From positions 1 through 30,186 of the forward strand of contig CAAECY010000021.1 in assembly GCA_900754475.1 (NCBI GenBank): DNA of 30,186 bases. The letters are read 5' to 3'. A program made the translations under genes and the position numbers. Below the pieces are notes generated by a model, which made no database searches, was not told the origin of the DNA, and saw nothing but the letters and a program-made list of their open reading frames with translations. Every line of letters begins with the position of its first letter. The stretch's first letter is position 1. Shown one piece after another: positions 5,914-14,698 of the stretch. The DNA comes from an uncultured Sutterella sp. (GTDB lineage Bacteria; Pseudomonadota; Gammaproteobacteria; Burkholderiales; Burkholderiaceae_F).

Positions 5914-7230
5914 TCAGCGCCGAACGCCTTCGCGCGCGAGCACTTCGAGAGCCGCCGTGACGGTCACAAAGGAGCCGAACACGATGATTCTAACAGTGCG
6001 ATTTTCCCCGCGAGCGCCGATTTGTAAGGCTTCGTGCCGAGCCGCGGCAAGCGCCGCCTCAACGTTTTCATACGTGCGGATGCGGTCGCTCTCGACCCCG
6101 GCTTCGCGCATCGCGTCCGAGAGTTCCCCGGCGCTCGCCGCGCGCGGCCCCGTGAGGCTCGCGACGAACCACGCGTCGAAGGACGAGCGCAAAATCTCGG
6201 CCACCCGTCGCATGTCCTTGTCGTGTAGCATCCCGAAAACGGCGAGCGTCGTCTCGCCTTCGCGGCGCGTAAGCTCGATGTTGCGACGGAGCACTTCGGC
6301 CGCCTGCGGGTTGTGACCCACGTCGAGAATCGTGCGGCAGGGGGTGTCGGTCACGTGCTCGAACCGGGCCGTGATGCGAACGTTTGCGAGCCCCGCTTCC
6401 ACGGCGCGGCGCTCGACGGGAAGCTTCTCGATCAGCGCGTCGACGATACCGAGCACGCCCGCGGCGTTCCGGTACTGGTTTTCGCCTTCGAGCGCGGGCT
6501 TCGGGAGCGCATCGAACTTCAGCGTGCGACCGCGGAAGTCGAAGGTGCCGTCCTCGCGCACCTCAACCGCAAAATCGCGCCCGACACGGCGGAAGTCGGC
6601 CTTGATCGCTTCGGCATGGTCCGAAACCGTCGCGGGGACGTCCGCATCGGCGCAAAGCGACGGGATTCCGGGACGGTAAATGTGCGCCTTTTCAAGCCCG
6701 ATCGCTTCGCGGGTCGTCCCGAGAAAGGCCGTGTGGTCGATCCCGATCGTCGTGATGATCGCCGCCGTCGGGTCGATCACGTTAACGGCGTCAAGGCGCC
6801 CGCCGAGACCCACTTCGAGGATGACGACGTCGAGGTTCGAGCGCTGAAAGAGCTTCAGAATGCCGAGCGCCGTGAATTCGAAGTAGGAAAGCGTCATGTC
6901 GCCGCGCGCGCGTTCGACCTCTTCGAAAACTTCGGAAAGTTCTTCGTCCGTCGCTTCGCGCCCGAAGATGCGGGCCCGCTCGTTGAAGCGCAGAAGGTGC
7001 GGCGACGTGTGCATGCCCGTACGGTACCCGGCCGCGCCGTAGATGCTTTCGAGCATCGCACAGGTCGAGCCCTTCCCGTTCGTGCCCGCCACCGTGACGA
7101 CGGGGCACGAAAAGCGGATGTCCATCCGTCGAACCATTTCCCGCATGCGCTCAAGCCCCATGTCGATGGGTTTGGCGTGCAGAGCTTCGATATGGGCGAG
7201 CCAGTCGTCGAGCGTGGCGTACGAGGTCAT
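5914..7230 (-). CDS. folC: Folylpolyglutamate / dihydrofolate synthase
   Basis: Mur-ligase-family enzyme that joins glutamate to dihydropteroate and extends folate polyglutamate tails using ATP. The start at 7230 (438 aa) gives MTSYATLDDWLAHIEALH, the usual FolC opening; the longer frame adds 39 Arg-rich residues with no family match. Motifs: the P-loop VTVAGTNGKGSTCAMLE (about residues 44-60), TSPHLLRFNERARI, the LEVGLGGRLDAVN block, ITTIGIDHTAFLG, and the late ILDVGHNPQAAEVLRR. No strong Shine-Dalgarno sequence precedes the start. It leads the folC-dedD-cvpA-purF run and is divergent from an abgA-like gene across a 272-bp gap, so both ends of folate glutamylation chemistry face one intergenic region. 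Confidence 0.96.
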   Translation of the reverse strand: MTSYATLDDWLAHIEALHAKPIDMGLERMREMVRRMDIRFSCPVVTVAGTNGKGSTCAMLESIYGAAGYRTGMHTSPHLLRFNERARIFGREATDEELSEVFEEVERARGDMTLSYFEFTALGILKLFQRSNLDVVILEVGLGGRLDAVNVIDPTAAIITTIGIDHTAFLGTTREAIGLEKAHIYRPGIPSLCADADVPATVSDHAEAIKADFRRVGRDFAVEVREDGTFDFRGRTLKFDALPKPALEGENQYRNAAGVLGIVDALIEKLPVERRAVEAGLANVRITARFEHVTDTPCRTILDVGHNPQAAEVLRRNIELTRREGETTLAVFGMLHDKDMRRVAEILRSSFDAWFVASLTGPRAASAGELSDAMREAGVESDRIRTYENVEAALAAARHEALQIGARGENRTVRIIVFGSFVTVTAALEVLAREGVRR

Positions 7231-7435
7231 GATGGTGTGTGTCCCGAAAGTGTGTGTTGAGTGTTCGTTTCCGTTTTGCGCGTTGTGCGTGTCGTAAGGC
7301 CTTCCCGGTTTTCGCTTTCTCCGGCGTCGGGGCGACCGGCACCGCAAAGCGGCTCCCGTCGCAAGGCCGACCTTCGAACGGAATGTCGCATGATAGCGCC
7401 CGCACGGCAGGACCGACGAAAGCCGCCGCTCGTTT

Positions 7436-7441
7436 CATAAT
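7436..7441 (+). promoter_or_regulatory. Possible -10 box CATAAT for the abgA-like gene
   Basis: CATAAT lies 62 bases before the ATG at 7503. No convincing -35 box is seen. The gap is shared with the divergent folC. Confidence 0.3.
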
Positions 7442-7490
7442 GTGTTGAAAGCCCCGCGCCCTCGGGCAAAGGCCGAAAACATCATCCAAC

Positions 7491-7495
7491 GGAGG
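7491..7495 (+). promoter_or_regulatory. Strong Shine-Dalgarno GGAGG
   Basis: GGAGG lies seven bases before ATG 7503 and fixes that start for the abgA-like gene. It is one of the best ribosome binding sites in the window. Confidence 0.85.
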
Positions 7496-7502
7496 TTCTT
7501 TC

Positions 7503-8795
7503 ATGCTCACCGACAAGGAAGATCAGGAAATCGTTCGCGAACTCGTCGAAACCCGCCGACGCATTCACCGCCGTCCCGAAGAAGGCTGGACCGAATTCGA
7601 AACGACGCACCTTGTGGCGGAGCGCCTTGAAGCGCTCGGTCTTCGCGTTCTTCTCGGCACCGACGTCATCCGACCCGAGGCCGTCATGGGGCGCGACCCG
7701 AAGCTCGTCGAAGAGGCCGTACAACGCGCTCTTGCGCACGGGGTCGAACAAAGTTTCATCGACCGCACCGGGGGCTTCACGGGCTGCGTCGGGATTCTCG
7801 AAACGGGGCGCCCCGGGCCCGTCACGGCGTTTCGCTGTGACATGGACTGCGTGCTCGTCGGCGAAACGGACGCGCCCGAACATCTCCCGAACGCCGGGGG
7901 CTTTGCGTCCGAGCGCCCGGGCCTCATGCACGCGTGCGGGCACGACGCGCATACGGCCGTGGGGCTTGCGCTCGCGCGCTGGGCGTCGGAACACCGCAAC
8001 GCGCTCTGCGGCACGCTGAAGTTCCTCTTTCAGCCCGCCGAAGAAGGCGTGCGGGGCGGCGGCCCCATGGCGGCCTCGGGCATCGTCGACGACGTGGACC
8101 TTCTGGTGGGCGCGCACGTCGGGACCTTCTGCCGGCTCGGCGAAATCGGGATTTGCGAAGGCGGGTTCCTCGCGACGACGAAGCTCGACGTGCACTTTAC
8201 GGGCGTGCCCTCGCACGCCGGGGCCGACCCCGAAAAAGGCCGCAGCGCCCTCATGGCGGCCTGCGCCGCCGCCATGATGTTCCAGGGCATTCCGCGAAGC
8301 GGCGAAGGCGACACGCGCATTTCGGTCGGGCGACTCGTGGCGGGCGAAGGCCGCAACGGCACGCCCGTGCACGCGACCATGCAACTCGAAGTGCGCGGGG
8401 CAACGGCCGCCGTGAACGACTACATGACCGAGAACGTGTATCGGATCGTCGACGGGATCAAGGCCGCCTACGACGTCGAAGCGCGCGTTGAAAAAGCGGG
8501 CGAAGCGACGACGCTGCCCGTCTCGCCCGCGCTCCTCGACCGGCTCGAACGGCTTGCGGGCACGATTCCGGGCGTCAAGGTCGAGCGCATTTCCCGCCCC
8601 TCGGGCAGCGAAGACTGCACGATGCTCATGCGCCGCGTGATCGAGCACGGGGGCGAAGCCGCGTACGTCCTTTACGGCGCGAACCAGAAGGGACACCACC
8701 GGGCGGACTTCGACATCGAAGACGAAAAGTCGCTTCCGATCGCGTTCGAATTCCTGCGCGCATTCCTCGCCGACGCGAACGGCGTACAGCATTGA
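7503..8795 (+). CDS. abgA: AbgA-like M20 peptidase (p-aminobenzoyl-glutamate hydrolase subunit A)
   Basis: A 430-aa metallopeptidase of the M20D group, close in length and motif order to E. coli AbgA (436 aa). It has RRRIHRRPEEGWTEFETTHL near the start, FTGCVGILETGRPGPVTAFR, the metal motif MHACGHDAHT (142-151), PAEEG with Glu180/Glu181, ATTKLDVHFTGVPSHAGADP, SGSEDCTMLM and GHHRADFD near the C terminus. AbgA with AbgB cleaves p-aminobenzoyl-glutamate, a folate breakdown product, to p-aminobenzoate and glutamate. No abgB or abgT lies here, so it may act alone or on a different N-acyl amino acid. It faces folC and is followed by the helicase gene 136 bases on. The substrate is inferred from similarity. 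Confidence 0.85.
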   Translation: MLTDKEDQEIVRELVETRRRIHRRPEEGWTEFETTHLVAERLEALGLRVLLGTDVIRPEAVMGRDPKLVEEAVQRALAHGVEQSFIDRTGGFTGCVGILETGRPGPVTAFRCDMDCVLVGETDAPEHLPNAGGFASERPGLMHACGHDAHTAVGLALARWASEHRNALCGTLKFLFQPAEEGVRGGGPMAASGIVDDVDLLVGAHVGTFCRLGEIGICEGGFLATTKLDVHFTGVPSHAGADPEKGRSALMAACAAAMMFQGIPRSGEGDTRISVGRLVAGEGRNGTPVHATMQLEVRGATAAVNDYMTENVYRIVDGIKAAYDVEARVEKAGEATTLPVSPALLDRLERLAGTIPGVKVERISRPSGSEDCTMLMRRVIEHGGEAAYVLYGANQKGHHRADFDIEDEKSLPIAFEFLRAFLADANGVQH

Positions 8796-8931
8796 TCCCC
8801 TCGTGACCTCTGCGCGGGGCGCCCGTCAAGCGTCCCGCGTCCGGGCCGGTTCCGGTCGGGCCCCGCCCGTCGCGCCGCACTTTGCTACCATCCCGTGATC
8901 CGAACTGCTTTCCCACGACGAGGATCCGACC

Positions 8932-11900
8932 ATGGCAGCACGCAAAGTTTTCGGCACGACCTGGTGGGGTCGGGCCTGGCTCAACGCCCTTCAGGCCATC
9001 GACCACGCCAACCGACTCCCCCGCGGACGCACGTATTGGAATACGGGCCGGGTCGAGCGGCTCGGCTTATCTTCGGACGGCTCGGGCCGCATCGAAGCGC
9101 TCGTTCAGGGGAACGCCTACTACCCCTACGAAGTTTCCGTCTCGATGGCGCCTCTGCCCGCCGCGGCCGTGAAGCGCCTCGTCGACCACGTGGCGCGCGA
9201 TCCGAACCTCATTTCGGCGCTCCTCGAAGGGGAACTCCCCGAAGGGATCGCACGCGCCGCCGAAACGCTCGGGATCGAACTCTTTCCGAAGACCTACCGC
9301 TCGCTCAACGTCTCGTGCTCGTGCCCGGACAGCGCCCGCATCTGCAAACACGTGGCCGCCGTCATCTACGGCATGGCCGATCTGATCGACCGCGATCCTT
9401 TCCTCGTCTTCCGCCTGCGCGGGATCGATCTCGTCGAAGAGCTCCGCCATCGCGGCATCGACCTCGCGGCCGCACGCCGCACGCGCGCGCCGAGCATCTT
9501 CCGCTACCTCCAAAACGCGCTCGAGGGCGCCCCCGACCCGAAGTTCGCAGGCGACGCCTATGCCGCGCTCGACGCCCTGCGAACACTTCCTCTCTCGGGG
9601 ATCGAGCCCGCTCTTGAGAAGATCCTCGCCCTCTGGCCCGAGCGGCATCCGCTCTCGAACGTTGCGAACTTTCCCGCCTGGTGGCGTACCGTCCAGAAGA
9701 AAGTCGCCCGTTCGCTCGACGTGCGCCTCACGAAGGGCTTTGTCATTCGGTTCGAAGAAAGCACCGCGGACAACGACGCGCCCCGTTCGCACAAGGGCTT
9801 GGAGACCCTCATGCCGCTTCTCGAACGTCACCCCCGCTACCGGGGCGGAGACGCCGGGGGGCTGCGCCTGAAGCTCGTCCTCGCGGGCGACCGCGCCACC
9901 TTGGAAGCGCGCGCGTCGACGAACGGAAAGACCTGGTATCCGATCGATCGGGGCGACCTCGTCGAGCGCCTCGTCGACTTCGATGACGAGACGGCGAAAA
10001 CGCTTCCCCTGGAAGTCGATGCGCTCCGTAGCCTCGTCGTTGCCGCGTCGAAACTCGTCGTGCAGGGTGCGCTCGTTCCGGTCCTTGCCGCCGCCCGAGC
10101 CGAATCCAAACGCAAGGGCGGCACGGCCGAAGCCCTGCCCGTCTTTTACTGGGCGCCCGCACTCCGTTCGGGCGACGTTGCGGCCCTTTTCGAAGCGGCC
10201 GTCACGCCGCTCGTGCCGCTTGCGGAAACGCTCTTCGACACGGAGACGCTCCGAGAACTCGACGCGCCCCTCGAAGAAAACGCCGAAGAATCCGACGCAA
10301 AACGCACGGAACCGCGCTCGGGCACGACCCGCAAAGCCGCGCTTCTCGCGCTTTCCTGGGCCGCGACCGCTCTCGTTGCGCGCGAAGCCGAGCACCTTCG
10401 CATCACGCCCGAAGACATCGCGCAGGCCCATCTTCTCGGCGTCGACCTTCGGGCTCTCGACGTTCCCGACCCCGAAGCGGTCGACACGCTCTCTTCGCGC
10501 TACTTCCGCCCCTTCCTCATGGCGGACGCCTTCCCGTGGCGCCCGGTACTCACCGTGCGCTCGGGTACCGAGGACGTGACGGTGAATTTCGGGATTCTGC
10601 CGCGCGAAAGCCGCACGCCCGTGCGTCTCTCCGTGCTCCTTCGCGACAAGGAGTGGGCGTCGGAGCGCTTTGCCGCCCTGGGCGTACTCAAGACGCTCGA
10701 GCGCGTCGCACCCGAAATCGCGTCGATTCGCGCCACGTCGGGCGACCCCGCGCACATCGCGCTCGAAGACCTGAAGCCCTTCCTCTTCGAAGCGGCGCCG
10801 CAGCTGCGGCTTCTCGGGGTCGTGCTGCGGCTCCCGGAGTCGCTGCGCAAGATGCTCAAACCGCGTCTTGTTGCGCGCTTTGCCGATCCGGGCGAGAAAG
10901 CGGGCGCCTCGGGCCTTCTCGGCAAAGAGGCGCTTGCGGAATTCGAGTGGCGCGTTGCGGTCGGAAACGACCTTCTCACGCTCGAAGACCTGCGGCGCCT
11001 CATGCAGGATTCGGGCGGAATCGTGAAGTGGAAGGACGACTACGTCTACCTTGACCCCGCCGAACTCGAACGCATCGCCCGAACGCTCGAAGCCGAGCGC
11101 GAGCCCTCGTACCTCGAAAAGATGCGCGGCCTGTTGACGGGCGAAATGGCGGGCGCCGAAGTGGTGGCATCTCCCGAAATTCTGAAGCGCCTCGAAACGC
11201 TCACGGCGGTCGAATCGATCGAACCTCCGAAGGGGCTCCGAGCCGAATTGCGCCCCTATCAGGAGCGCGGCTACGCGTGGCTCGTCAAAAACCTCAAGCT
11301 CGGCCTCGGCTCCCTCATCGCCGACGACATGGGGCTCGGGAAAACGCTCCAGGTGATTGCCGCCCTCACCTACCTCAAGGAGTCCGGGGAACTCGCCAAG
11401 GAAAAGGCCCTCGTCGTCCTGCCGACCACCCTCATTACGAACTGGACGCGCGAACTCGCGAAGTTTTCGCCCGATCTCACCGTGGGGGTCTACCACGGTT
11501 CGGACCGTGCGCTGCCGCCCGCGAATGCGCTTCCCGACGTGACGCTCACGAGTTACGGGCTCCTCCGACGCGACGCCGAGGTGCTCGGCGCCCGACGCTG
11601 GCGACTCCTCGTTCTCGACGAAGCGCAGGCCGTCAAAAACACGTCCTCCGCCCAGACCGTAGCCGTGAAACAGTTGAAAGCCCGCCAGGTGCTCGCGATG
11701 TCGGGGACCCCCGTCGAAAACCGACTCTCCGAATACTGGTCGATCTTCTCGACCGTGCAGCCGCGCCTGCTCGGTACGCTCAAGGACTTCCGCGAAACGT
11801 TCGCGCGCCCCATCGAAACGGACCACGATCCGAAGGCGGCCGAAGCCCTGAAGCGCCTCACCGCGCCCTTCATGCTGCGACGCCTCAAAAGCGACAAGTC

Positions 11901-12771
11901 GATCATCGCGGACCTCCCTGAAAAGAACGTTCTCGACTACTTCACGAACCTCACGACCGAACAGGCGGCCCTCTACGCGCAGACGCTGGAGCGCCTCATG
12001 GGCGAGCTCGCAGATCTCGAAGCTCGGGCGAACGCCTCGCCCGACGTCGAGGTCACGAACGAAATCGTCGAGAACGTCTTTGAAACGGACGATCCGGCCA
12101 TGCCCGCCGAAACGTCCTCCCAATCGGACATCCGCGCGAAGCGCCGCGGGCTCGTTTTGCGCCTCATCACCGCCCTGAAGCAAATCTGCAACTCGCCCTC
12201 GCAGTACCTGAAGACGGACGAGCCCCGCCCCGACTCGGGCAAGGCCGCCGCACTTCTGGAACTTCTCGCCCGCTGCCGCGACGCGGACCGCAAGGTGCTC
12301 GTCTTCACGCAGTTCCGCGAAATGGGCGAACGGCTTCAGAACTGGATCGAGGCCGCCACGGGCGAGCGCCCCGACTTCCTCCACGGGGGCGTGAACCTCA
12401 AGGAGCGCTCCGCCATGGTGGACCGCTTCCAGACGGATCGGTCCGTACGCGTACTGATCGTTTCCCTGAAGGCGGGCGGCACGGGCCTCAACCTCACGGC
12501 CGCGTCCGCCGTCATCCACTACGACCTCTGGTGGAATCCGGCCGTTGAAAATCAGGCCACGGACCGCGCCTACCGCATCGGGCAGCGTCGCGACGTGCTC
12601 GTCTACCGCTTCGTGACCGCGGGCACCTTCGAAGAGAAGATCAACGAGATGCTCAGGCAAAAGCGCGAGCTCGCCGACCTCACGGTCTCGACGGGCGAAG
12701 CGTGGATCGGCGACATGAAGAAGGAGGAAATCGAAGCGATCTTCCGCCTGTCGACCGAGACGGAACGCTGA
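8932..12771 (+). CDS. SWIM zinc-finger SNF2-family helicase
   Basis: A 1279-aa DNA translocase. The N-terminal domain begins GTTWWGRAWLNAL and is followed by a SWIM zinc finger, C129-x-C131-x6-C138-x-H140. A long middle region (~200-760) matches the accessory part usual in bacterial SWIM/SNF2 proteins. The RecA-like motor has LRPYQERGYAWL, the Walker A DDMGLGKT (798-805), the Walker B DEAQ (896-899), MSGTPVENRLSEYWSIF, and the second lobe VLVFTQFREMGERLQNWIE, SLKAGGTGLNLTAA and QATDRAYRIGQRRDVLVYRF (from 1208). All motor motifs are present, so it should be active. The start ATG follows GACGAGGA. The role in such bacteria is poorly known; RapA-like transcription recycling or DNA repair are possible. 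It is not by itself evidence of a phage-defence system, since no partner genes are adjacent. Confidence 0.93.
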   Translation: MAARKVFGTTWWGRAWLNALQAIDHANRLPRGRTYWNTGRVERLGLSSDGSGRIEALVQGNAYYPYEVSVSMAPLPAAAVKRLVDHVARDPNLISALLEGELPEGIARAAETLGIELFPKTYRSLNVSCSCPDSARICKHVAAVIYGMADLIDRDPFLVFRLRGIDLVEELRHRGIDLAAARRTRAPSIFRYLQNALEGAPDPKFAGDAYAALDALRTLPLSGIEPALEKILALWPERHPLSNVANFPAWWRTVQKKVARSLDVRLTKGFVIRFEESTADNDAPRSHKGLETLMPLLERHPRYRGGDAGGLRLKLVLAGDRATLEARASTNGKTWYPIDRGDLVERLVDFDDETAKTLPLEVDALRSLVVAASKLVVQGALVPVLAAARAESKRKGGTAEALPVFYWAPALRSGDVAALFEAAVTPLVPLAETLFDTETLRELDAPLEENAEESDAKRTEPRSGTTRKAALLALSWAATALVAREAEHLRITPEDIAQAHLLGVDLRALDVPDPEAVDTLSSRYFRPFLMADAFPWRPVLTVRSGTEDVTVNFGILPRESRTPVRLSVLLRDKEWASERFAALGVLKTLERVAPEIASIRATSGDPAHIALEDLKPFLFEAAPQLRLLGVVLRLPESLRKMLKPRLVARFADPGEKAGASGLLGKEALAEFEWRVAVGNDLLTLEDLRRLMQDSGGIVKWKDDYVYLDPAELERIARTLEAEREPSYLEKMRGLLTGEMAGAEVVASPEILKRLETLTAVESIEPPKGLRAELRPYQERGYAWLVKNLKLGLGSLIADDMGLGKTLQVIAALTYLKESGELAKEKALVVLPTTLITNWTRELAKFSPDLTVGVYHGSDRALPPANALPDVTLTSYGLLRRDAEVLGARRWRLLVLDEAQAVKNTSSAQTVAVKQLKARQVLAMSGTPVENRLSEYWSIFSTVQPRLLGTLKDFRETFARPIETDHDPKAAEALKRLTAPFMLRRLKSDKSIIADLPEKNVLDYFTNLTTEQAALYAQTLERLMGELADLEARANASPDVEVTNEIVENVFETDDPAMPAETSSQSDIRAKRRGLVLRLITALKQICNSPSQYLKTDEPRPDSGKAAALLELLARCRDADRKVLVFTQFREMGERLQNWIEAATGERPDFLHGGVNLKERSAMVDRFQTDRSVRVLIVSLKAGGTGLNLTAASAVIHYDLWWNPAVENQATDRAYRIGQRRDVLVYRFVTAGTFEEKINEMLRQKRELADLTVSTGEAWIGDMKKEEIEAIFRLSTETER

Positions 12772-12792
12772 GGAACGCTGAGGAGCGCTGAA
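12763..12792 (+). repeat. Three tandem decamers across the helicase stop codon
   Basis: GAACGCTGAG is followed by GAACGCTGAG and GAGCGCTGAA, so each copy carries a TGA. The first TGA ends the helicase. It looks like recent slippage at the gene's 3' end. Confidence 0.6.
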
Positions 12793-12848
12793 GAAGCGTC
12801 GAGGGAGTGCCGGGGCCCGAAGCCCCGGCGACGAACGTCCGAATGCGG

Positions 12849-12884
12849 AAAAGCCCCGGGAAGCGATGCCTTCCGGGGCTTTTT
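12849..12884 (+). terminator. Terminator between convergent helicase and accD genes
   Basis: A stem AAAAGCCCCGG(G)AA pairs with TTCCGGGGCTTTT across an 8-nt loop, with one bulged G. It is followed by TTTT on the plus strand; the minus side has a shorter T-run. It ends the helicase transcript and may also serve accD. Confidence 0.75.
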
Positions 12885-12904
12885 CATGAGCTTTGAGTCG
12901 AGAC

Positions 12905-13780
12905 TCAGACGCCGTTCACGGGCTGCTTCTTCATGAGGAGCTGCGTGATCACGGAGATGCGCGAACGCATGTCGCGGCGGTCGACGATGAGGTCGATCTG
13001 GCCCTTCTTGAGAAGGAATTCCGAGCGCTGGAAGCCTTCGGGGAGCTTTTCGCGCACCGTCTGCTCGATGACGCGGGGGCCGGCAAAGCCGACGAGCGCC
13101 TTGGGTTCCGCGATGACCACGTCGCCCATGAAGGCAAACGAGGCGGAAACGCCGCCCAGGGTCGGGTCGGTGAGAACGGAGACGAAGGGAAGGCCCGCAC
13201 GGGAAAGGCGCGTCACGGCGGCGGTGGTCTTCGCCATCTGCATGAGCGAGACGAGACCTTCCTGCATGCGCGCGCCGCCCGAAGCGGCAAAGCAGACGAA
13301 GGGGGCGTTGCGACGGATCGCTTCGTCGACGCCGCGCGAGAAGCGTTCGCCGACGACGCTGCCCATGGAGCCCGCCATGAACTTGAATTCGAATGCGGCC
13401 GCCACCATCGGTTCGCGGCGCAGTTCGCCCGACATCACGATGAGGGCGTCGGTTTCGCCCGTGGCGTTGCGCGCCTGTTCGTGGCGCTTCACGTAGGGCT
13501 TGCTGTCGACGAAGCCGAGCGGATCCTTCGCGCGGATTTCGCCGCCCACTTCCACCGCCGTACCCGGGTCGAGAAACGCGAGAAGACGCGCACGCGCACC
13601 GATGCGGTGATGGTAGCCGCACTTCGGACAGACCATGAGACTGCGGTCGAGTTCCTCGGTGTAGAGCACCTGATCGCACCCGGGGCACTTCGTCCAGACG
13701 CCTTCGGGAATGGGACTCGGTTTCTTCGAGGAATCGTCTTCGCGCTTGATCTTGGGAAGAATGTGGTTGATCCAGCTCAT
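12905..13780 (-). CDS. accD: Acetyl-CoA carboxylase carboxyltransferase subunit beta
   Basis: A 291-aa subunit that, with AccA, moves the carboxyl group from biotin carrier protein to acetyl-CoA to make malonyl-CoA for fatty acid synthesis. The N-terminal zinc ribbon is complete: Cys32, Cys35, Cys51 and Cys54 (KCPGCDQVL and VCPKCGYHH). The crotonase-like core has ASGGARMQEGLVSLMQMAKT and SVLTDPTLGGVSASFAFMGD, then GPRVIEQTVREKLPEGFQRS. Length and start (MSWINHILPKIKR) are typical. It lies 103 bases downstream of truA. In E. coli and many Burkholderiales folC directly follows; here the abgA-like and helicase genes intervene on the other strand. Confidence 0.97.
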   Translation of the reverse strand: MSWINHILPKIKREDDSSKKPSPIPEGVWTKCPGCDQVLYTEELDRSLMVCPKCGYHHRIGARARLLAFLDPGTAVEVGGEIRAKDPLGFVDSKPYVKRHEQARNATGETDALIVMSGELRREPMVAAAFEFKFMAGSMGSVVGERFSRGVDEAIRRNAPFVCFAASGGARMQEGLVSLMQMAKTTAAVTRLSRAGLPFVSVLTDPTLGGVSASFAFMGDVVIAEPKALVGFAGPRVIEQTVREKLPEGFQRSEFLLKKGQIDLIVDRRDMRSRISVITQLLMKKQPVNGV

Positions 13781-13802
13781 CGTTCGTATTGCTGTGGGAG
13801 TG

Positions 13803-13833
13803 GAGGTCGGCCAATTATAGGGCGGCCGACCTC
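13803..13833 (-). promoter_or_regulatory. Inverted repeat enclosing a TATAAT box upstream of accD
   Basis: Arms GAGGTCGGCC (13803-13812) and GGCCGACCTC (13824-13833) flank an 11-base loop. On the minus strand the loop contains TATAAT (13819 to 13814), 34 bases before the accD start. A -10 box inside a dyad could be an operator-controlled promoter; equally the dyad could be the truA 3' hairpin. No clear -35 box is seen. Confidence 0.4.
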
Positions 13834-13883
13834 GGGAAAACCGCCCTGCGGGCGCTCGATCGAGACGGATTAGTCCGAAGAGG

Positions 13884-14684
13884 TTACGGCCGATTCTCGA
13901 AGACCGTTCGTCCGAAGGGGCCGCCCGTCTCGCGCGGGAGATCGTGTTCGGGGTATCCGACCCCCGTGAGGTAAAGCCCCGAAGGGCTGAAGGTGGGGGC
14001 CGCGACCGAACGGTTCTTCGCTTCGAGCACCTCTTGGATCCAGAGGGGCTCTTCGCGACCCGTGCCGACGTAAATCAAAGCGCCAACGATGTTGCGCACC
14101 ATGTGCTGCAGGAACGCGTTCGCTTCGATTTTGACGCCCACGAGCGAGCCCACGCGCGCGACTTCGAGGCGCGTTACGGTGCGCACGGGCGTCGCCGCCT
14201 GGCACTCGGCCGCACGGAAACTCGTGAAGTCGTGTTCGCCCAGAAGGTACCGGGCCCCTTCGCGCATGCGCGCTTCGTCGAGCGGCCGGAACACCCACCC
14301 CGTTCGCCCTTCGAAGACGGGCGAGCGCACGGGGTCGTTCAGGATCCAGTACTCGTACGTGCGGGAGCGCGCCGTGAAGCGGGCGTGAAAGTCGTCCGGC
14401 ACCGGGCGCGCCCAGCGCACCGCCACGCTGCGCGGCAGGTACGTGTTGAGGGCGCGCACCCAGCTTTGCATCGGGCGGTCGATGTCGGTCGAGAGACTCA
14501 CGACCTGATGCGTCGCATGCACGCCCGCGTCCGTGCGACCCGCACAGATCGTGGGCGTTTCCACGCGCAGGAATTCGAAAATCGCCCGCTCGAGCGCTTC
14601 CTGCACCGAGGGTCGATCGGGCTGAACCTGCCAGCCGTTGAAAGCACTGCCGTCGTACTCGACTCCGAGAGCCAGCGTCGTCAC
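13884..14684 (-). CDS. truA: tRNA pseudouridine(38-40) synthase
   Basis: A 266-aa enzyme that makes pseudouridine at positions 38-40 of the tRNA anticodon stem-loop. The catalytic Asp is Asp52 in AGRTDAGVHATHQV (48-61). Other TruA signatures: LGVEYDGSAFNGWQVQP at the start, FHARFTARSRTYEYWI, and FLQHMVRNIVGALIYVG towards the end. The start ATG lies 14 bases after the fimV stop, so the two are probably cotranscribed. fimV-truA is a common order in Gammaproteobacteria and Betaproteobacteria. Confidence 0.97.
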   Translation of the reverse strand: MTTLALGVEYDGSAFNGWQVQPDRPSVQEALERAIFEFLRVETPTICAGRTDAGVHATHQVVSLSTDIDRPMQSWVRALNTYLPRSVAVRWARPVPDDFHARFTARSRTYEYWILNDPVRSPVFEGRTGWVFRPLDEARMREGARYLLGEHDFTSFRAAECQAATPVRTVTRLEVARVGSLVGVKIEANAFLQHMVRNIVGALIYVGTGREEPLWIQEVLEAKNRSVAAPTFSPSGLYLTGVGYPEHDLPRETGGPFGRTVFENRP

Positions 14685-14698
14685 TCGAATTCCTCCCT

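Noticed and set aside
4095..5960. 621-aa plus-strand ORF over the SPOR gene
   Set aside because: It is Arg/Gly/Ser low complexity mirrored from the Ala/Pro-rich SPOR linker; no start signal or motif.
9067..12660. 1197-aa antisense ORF across the helicase gene
   Set aside because: The helicase has complete conserved motifs on the other strand. The antisense frame is open only because of codon bias and shows no family motif.
8932..12771. Phage-defence island call based on the SNF2 helicase
   Set aside because: No nuclease, methylase, or other defence partner is adjacent; the neighbours are metabolic and housekeeping genes.
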